64,000 bases of DNA from contig NC_046683.1 of the NCBI RefSeq assembly GCF_009870125.1, positions 58,109,869-58,173,868 on the forward strand. Direction: 5' to 3'. The position numbers and the translations under genes were made by a program. Below, one piece after another: positions 60,163 through 64,000 of this stretch. This DNA comes from Drosophila pseudoobscura (Eukaryota; Arthropoda; Insecta; Diptera; Drosophilidae). Under the pieces are notes generated by a model. That model was not told where the DNA came from, did not search any database, and saw only the letters and a program-made list of their open reading frames with translations. Within the stretch, counting starts at the first letter, position 1, and each line of letters opens with the position of its first letter.

Positions 60163-60367
60163 ACTGCTTGCATGCACTTTCACTGCATACGAACTGCTTG
60201 TATGTATGGCATGCTTGCTTGTAAACTGCTTGATGGGTGATATTAATTATATGAAGCTTAGTGGTTGCACTGCTTGTATGCACTGCTTCTCAACTGCTTG
60301 CTATTAACTGCTCAATACTGGATATCAATGATACGCAACGGTGTGCCGGCCCATCTCGCACTGCTTG
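60163..60367 (+). repeat. Cluster of ACTGCTTG octamers
   Basis: Exact ACTGCTTG at 60163, 60193, 60225, 60269, 60293 and 60360, with near copies at 60282 (ACTGCTTC) and 60306 (ACTGCTCA). Flanking bases differ, so this is not a simple tandem repeat. Confidence 0.7.
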
Positions 60368-61473
60368 GTTATGTTTTCTCTCTGGGTGATCTGTCTAGAC
60401 ACCTGTGACCATCGTAGGTCTATATTTAGAATATCTGACCACAGCTTTCGCCCCACAAATCGATCCCAGCCATTACGCTGCACAAACTTACGGGGTTATT
60501 TTTATACCACTTTGTATTAAAAAGTACCATTGTAACCAAAACGCTTCAATTAGTAATGGGTATTATGGGCGATATGGCAGCCACATTCCAACCGACACGG
60601 CACGGCAAGACGGGGGGACATAGAGACGGACAGCGGACAGACGCAGACCCAGACAGCGCTGATAGAACGGCAGACAAACAGAGGCCACCCGTCGCGGTCG
60701 CAGACCCTGTAACAGAGCAAACATAGACGACAACACACAGCCACAGAATGAGAGAGATATTGTATGTACAAGCGTTCGCGTTCGTTCGCTTTGCGAGAGA
60801 TACACAGATACACAGATACAAAAGCGGCGATGGCTTGCGCAACAAGATTTTACAATCACACAAGCAGTAAATATCATGACGCTCTGTCTGATATTCGGTT
60901 GCAACAACAACGCCGGCAGCTACAACACGTTCAACGTTCGGTGGAACAGCGCAATTTCATCAAGGCGAAAATGACGCAGCTATGTAAACGTTGCCATCTC
61001 TATCGCACTCACTCGACCATGGGCTAGAGCCCCTCCTTACCCCCTGTACGTCCGTCTCCCTCCCGCTCTCCCCCAATCTCTGACGATCAGTGAATGAAAA
61101 TGAAAATATACGACAAGATGGGGCAGGGGCAGGGGGAGGGGGTGGGGTGTGGGGTTGTTTGGAGATTTTTCAGTAATTTATGATTTTAATGAAAAAGAGA
61201 AATGCTGCGCAGAAAAGTGAACAAAAAAAACACACACAAACAAATAACAAGACCAGAAAATAGCCGAAGCATTTGATACCCTCTTGATTGGTCAGGCAAC
61301 ATCTTTCTGGTCACCCGAGGCCTTCGACTGGATATCAGGATATCTCTGCAATGTTTTTTTTTTTTTTTCTTTTAATCAACACTCTCTCTGGGCTCTGCAA
61401 AGGGTATTAGAGACAGGAGAGACAATTATACAACAAACACACGGCAGACACGGCAGAAAGGGGTACACGGTAG

Positions 61474-61519
61474 GGGTACGGGTACGGGTACGGGTACGGG
61501 TACGGGTACGAGTACGGGT
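61474..61519. repeat. (GGTACG)n hexamer array
   Basis: About seven units of GGTACG with one GAGTACG variant. Confidence 0.9.
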
Positions 61520-63509
61520 CTTTGCATGCCAGACAGACAGCGAAAAAAGTTAATCAACTGAAATTAAAATGTACATCGCACGAAAACAAAAGCAAAAACA
61601 AAACAAGCAACAACAAGCAACAAAGTGAAAAATATGTCAACAATGTCTATGACTCGCTGACTCTCTGGCTCTCTGACTCTCACTCTGACTGTACTCCCCG
61701 CGTGTGCTTGCACTGCTTGCTCTTGCTCTTCAGCGGAAAACCGACGACGAAAAAGCACAAGTGGCAGCACTTTAGACTTTTGCGCATTCCCAGCCCCAGC
61801 CCCAGTCCCAGTCCCAGCCCCATTCCCGTCTACCGTCACCCGTCGCCCAGTCCGCCGCTGTCCCGCGCGTCTGTCACTCAGGTTTTAACCGTCTCAGGTG
61901 ACTCAACTGTTAGCCGTAGCCTATCCTACGGTCGCGGGTCGAGTCGAGTCGCCATTCGCCAGTCACTCGCTCTAGGGCTGCCTTTTATAGCCTTTGTTTT
62001 TAGATAATTATATATTTTGTTGCTGTTGCAGTTGCTGTTGCTGTTTCTGTTGCGGTTGCTGTTGCTGTTGCTGCTGTTGTTGGGGCTACCCTGTAATCGG
62101 CTGTGGCACCACACACTTCAAAGTCCGATAATATCCATAAAAGCGAAAGATACGAATGGGGATAGGAAACTCAATTATGGTTTCATATTTCTTCTTGGAA
62201 TCATCTTTACAAGCCCCAAAACAGATAGTCTTCGACGATCTACAGGGTATTCCTTCAACTGATCATTCCATTTGGGTGATATGTGTGAGTGTGTGTGTGT
62301 TTTTTTTTAATTGTTGCCGCTCGTTTCTGGTTGTTGCAATTAATTTTATCGCAAGTGAAATGATTGAGCACGTCTGGGGCCACGTTTTGCGTCTGGGACT
62401 ACTAATCAACTGATACCCTATAAAATAAAGGCCCAACCAGACCGCAGACCCCAGACCACAGACCCATGAAAGAGAAAGGAATACATGGCAACGGTTCAAA
62501 ATCTGTTTAAACGTTCGATTGAACCGCTGACGCACGTGTGGCCCCTCCGTCCCGTTTCGACTATTGAAAAGTGCTAAAATAATTGTGTGAATTTCAATTT
62601 CAATATTTGAATTGATCGCACCAGACGGCACTGGCACTGGCACTGGCCCCAGTCCCACCACCAGACGGGCGTCAGACCCCCCCAAAGCCAGACGAGGGGG
62701 GGGTAGAGACGGATCGGTTCGGTTCGGATCGGATCGGATCGGACAGTTGGCTAACACTTTTAGCCACAGCGATCGATCCAAGCAAACGACTTTCGTGGCT
62801 ATTTTTATTTAATAGTGGAACGGACATTGAACGGTAGACACCAGTGGAGGGGAGGGCAGGGGGAGGGGGGAGGGAAACTTGTTTCAATCTCTCTATCGTT
62901 GAAGTTCCTTGACCGAATATGTATAGAGGCAGAGATAATTCCACCATATATGTACAATCGAGAGTAATTTCCCCCAAATTGCATTTGATTGAGTGCGCGA
63001 GAAGTTCGCGGGATGATCCACCTTTTGGACTTGCCTTCTTTCTTTCTCTGGCTCTGTCGCACAACAAAAGTTATTAATTCAATGATTATGATCGTTGCGC
63101 TAATGACAGTCAAGTGCAGTACTTGCCCCATCCCCATCCCCATCCCCATCAGCACCCGCATACCCATTGCCAAATAGCCACACGGTTTTTTGGGGGCAAT
63201 GCCATTGACACCTTGATTGGATGTCAAGGTTGTGTGTGGATTGTGGATATTGTGTGTGGAGCCTGGACTCTGGAGAATGTCATGCCTTTTCCTCTAGCGA
63301 AATCCATCCAACCGGCCAGAGGGCAAAGAGAGCTTTGGCAATCATAATACATTGAGATGACATTGAACTTGAAAAATCACAAAGATCTGAAATATCATTT
63401 GGTGCGCATTGTGTTGTTGTTTCGTTTGTTAGGGGTGTTGTTGTGTCGAATTTTCTGCGATTAAGATGGGGGATCTGTGGATCTGTGCTTGGTAGGCAGT
63501 TTTCGAAGC

Positions 63510-63670
63510 ACTGCTTGTTCTGTCGGTGCGTGTAAGCATCAGAATAAGCAGTGCGTGTGGGAATGACAAGCCAACGGTTCAATGCATACAAGCAGTTCAA
63601 GGTTGACAGCAGCACATATGAGACACAACCAGGTCAAGCAGTGCAAAGTGCAGAGACTACACCAAGCAGT
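63510..63670. repeat. Second ACTGCTTG cluster, mostly inverted
   Basis: ACTGCTTG at 63510, then its reverse complement CAAGCAGT at 63589, 63635 and 63663, with a near copy TAAGCAGT at about 63545. It is the same word as the cluster at 60163-60367 but mainly in the opposite orientation. Confidence 0.6.
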
Positions 63671-64000
63671 GCATATGAAGCCCAGATGCGACGCAGTGCA
63701 AACATCAGGCGGAAACGAAGCCGAGGTAAAGGAAGCAGTAGACAGCCAGCAGCATCATCAGCTGACGTCAGTCGCCAGCATCGTCTGCGTCGTTTGAATG
63801 CTGTTGTTGTTGTTTTTTTTTTGGCAAAGAATTTTTGTCTAGTTTTCAGTGCACAAAATATTACAATGTTGTCCGGGGGGGGAGGAGGGGCGGAGGCTGG
63901 GGGCAAAAGATGAAAAGTCGACAAAGTCCCCACAGTCTGTGCTGCTTTACAGTTCTGCCTGCGCCCTGCCGCCGCCCACACCGCCCCTTGAGAGAGGCCA

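Larger units (their letters stand above)
59392..64000. other. Non-coding right end, simple-repeat rich
   Basis: Probably the next intron of the minus-strand membrane-protein gene. It contains GAAAC repeats (59660-59680), AGAGAAACAG repeats (about 59970-60000), clusters of ACTGCTTG, a GGTACG hexamer array, CCCAGC/CCCAGT units (61794-61822), CTGTTG runs (62020-62080) and CGGATC/CGGTTC runs (62707-62743). No coding exon was identified. Confidence 0.45.

Noticed and set aside
61474-61519. Hexamer array considered as a CRISPR-like or regulatory array
   Set aside because: Simple tandem microsatellite with no spacers, in a fly genome.
1-64000. tRNA, rRNA or snRNA genes
   Set aside because: I noticed no cloverleaf with A and B boxes nor conserved small RNA sequence; a covariance-model scan was not possible here.

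Overview
The window is genomic DNA of a fruit fly (Drosophila). The evidence is GT-AG introns of mostly 50-70 bp, fly core-promoter elements (DRE TATCGATA and the Motif 1 / M1BP box GGTCACACTG), abundant CAG/CAA and CA microsatellites, and a gene set recognisable as Drosophila orthologues. Species is not resolved; an obscura-group-like fly is only a guess. From memory, several genes (Pgm1, Taf4, Trs20, SsRbeta and the cytochrome b5-like and membrane-protein genes) are neighbours around 72D on D. melanogaster 3L, so most of the window looks like a conserved block.

Layout. 1.2-5.1 kb (+): secreted protein with four c-type lysozyme domains and a Thr/Pro-rich tail (CG8492-like). 7.3-15.5 kb (+): Taf4, nine coding exons. 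16.3-20.2 kb (+): Strump (WASH-complex strumpellin), six exons. 20.3-22.3 kb (-): Pgm1, four exons, convergent with Strump. 24.2-25.3 kb (+): intronless BTBD9-like BTB/BACK gene with a one-base frameshift. 27.2-31.1 kb (-): intact nine-exon Nup133. 31.9-32.7 kb (+): SsRbeta (TRAP-beta). 43.0-43.5 kb (-): Trs20 (sedlin). 44.2-47.9 kb (+): elg1 (ATAD5-type clamp unloader). 48.1-48.5 kb (-): cytochrome b5-domain protein with a triple-Cys C-terminus. 52.6-59.4 kb (-): the 3' four exons of a single-pass membrane protein with a long AT-rich 3' flank, a decayed arginine methyltransferase copy lying in one of its introns. 59.4-64 kb: non-coding, rich in simple repeats.

The main discovery is a head-to-tail array of three almost identical ~4.96 kb units (27811-32773, 32774-37735, 37736-42698). 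Each unit carries most of Nup133, the divergent Nup133/SsRbeta promoter region and all of SsRbeta coding sequence. SsRbeta is therefore present three times with identical predicted proteins. Nup133 is complete only in unit 1, whose last 194 codons lie outside the unit. In units 2 and 3 the gene is cut in its eighth coding exon and runs on into the antisense strand of the preceding SsRbeta, giving chimeric proteins with a new 41-residue tail. Only the third SsRbeta keeps its native 3' flank. The few substitutions between units are all in the first 1.1 kb, which suggests unequal exchange or gene conversion, or mixed haplotypes in the assembly.

The genes do not form one pathway. They are housekeeping functions (transcription initiation, endosomal actin, glycogen metabolism, nuclear pore, ER translocation, ER-Golgi tethering, replication-clamp unloading) packed in a compact euchromatic region, with the duplication changing dosage of one ER and one nuclear-pore gene.
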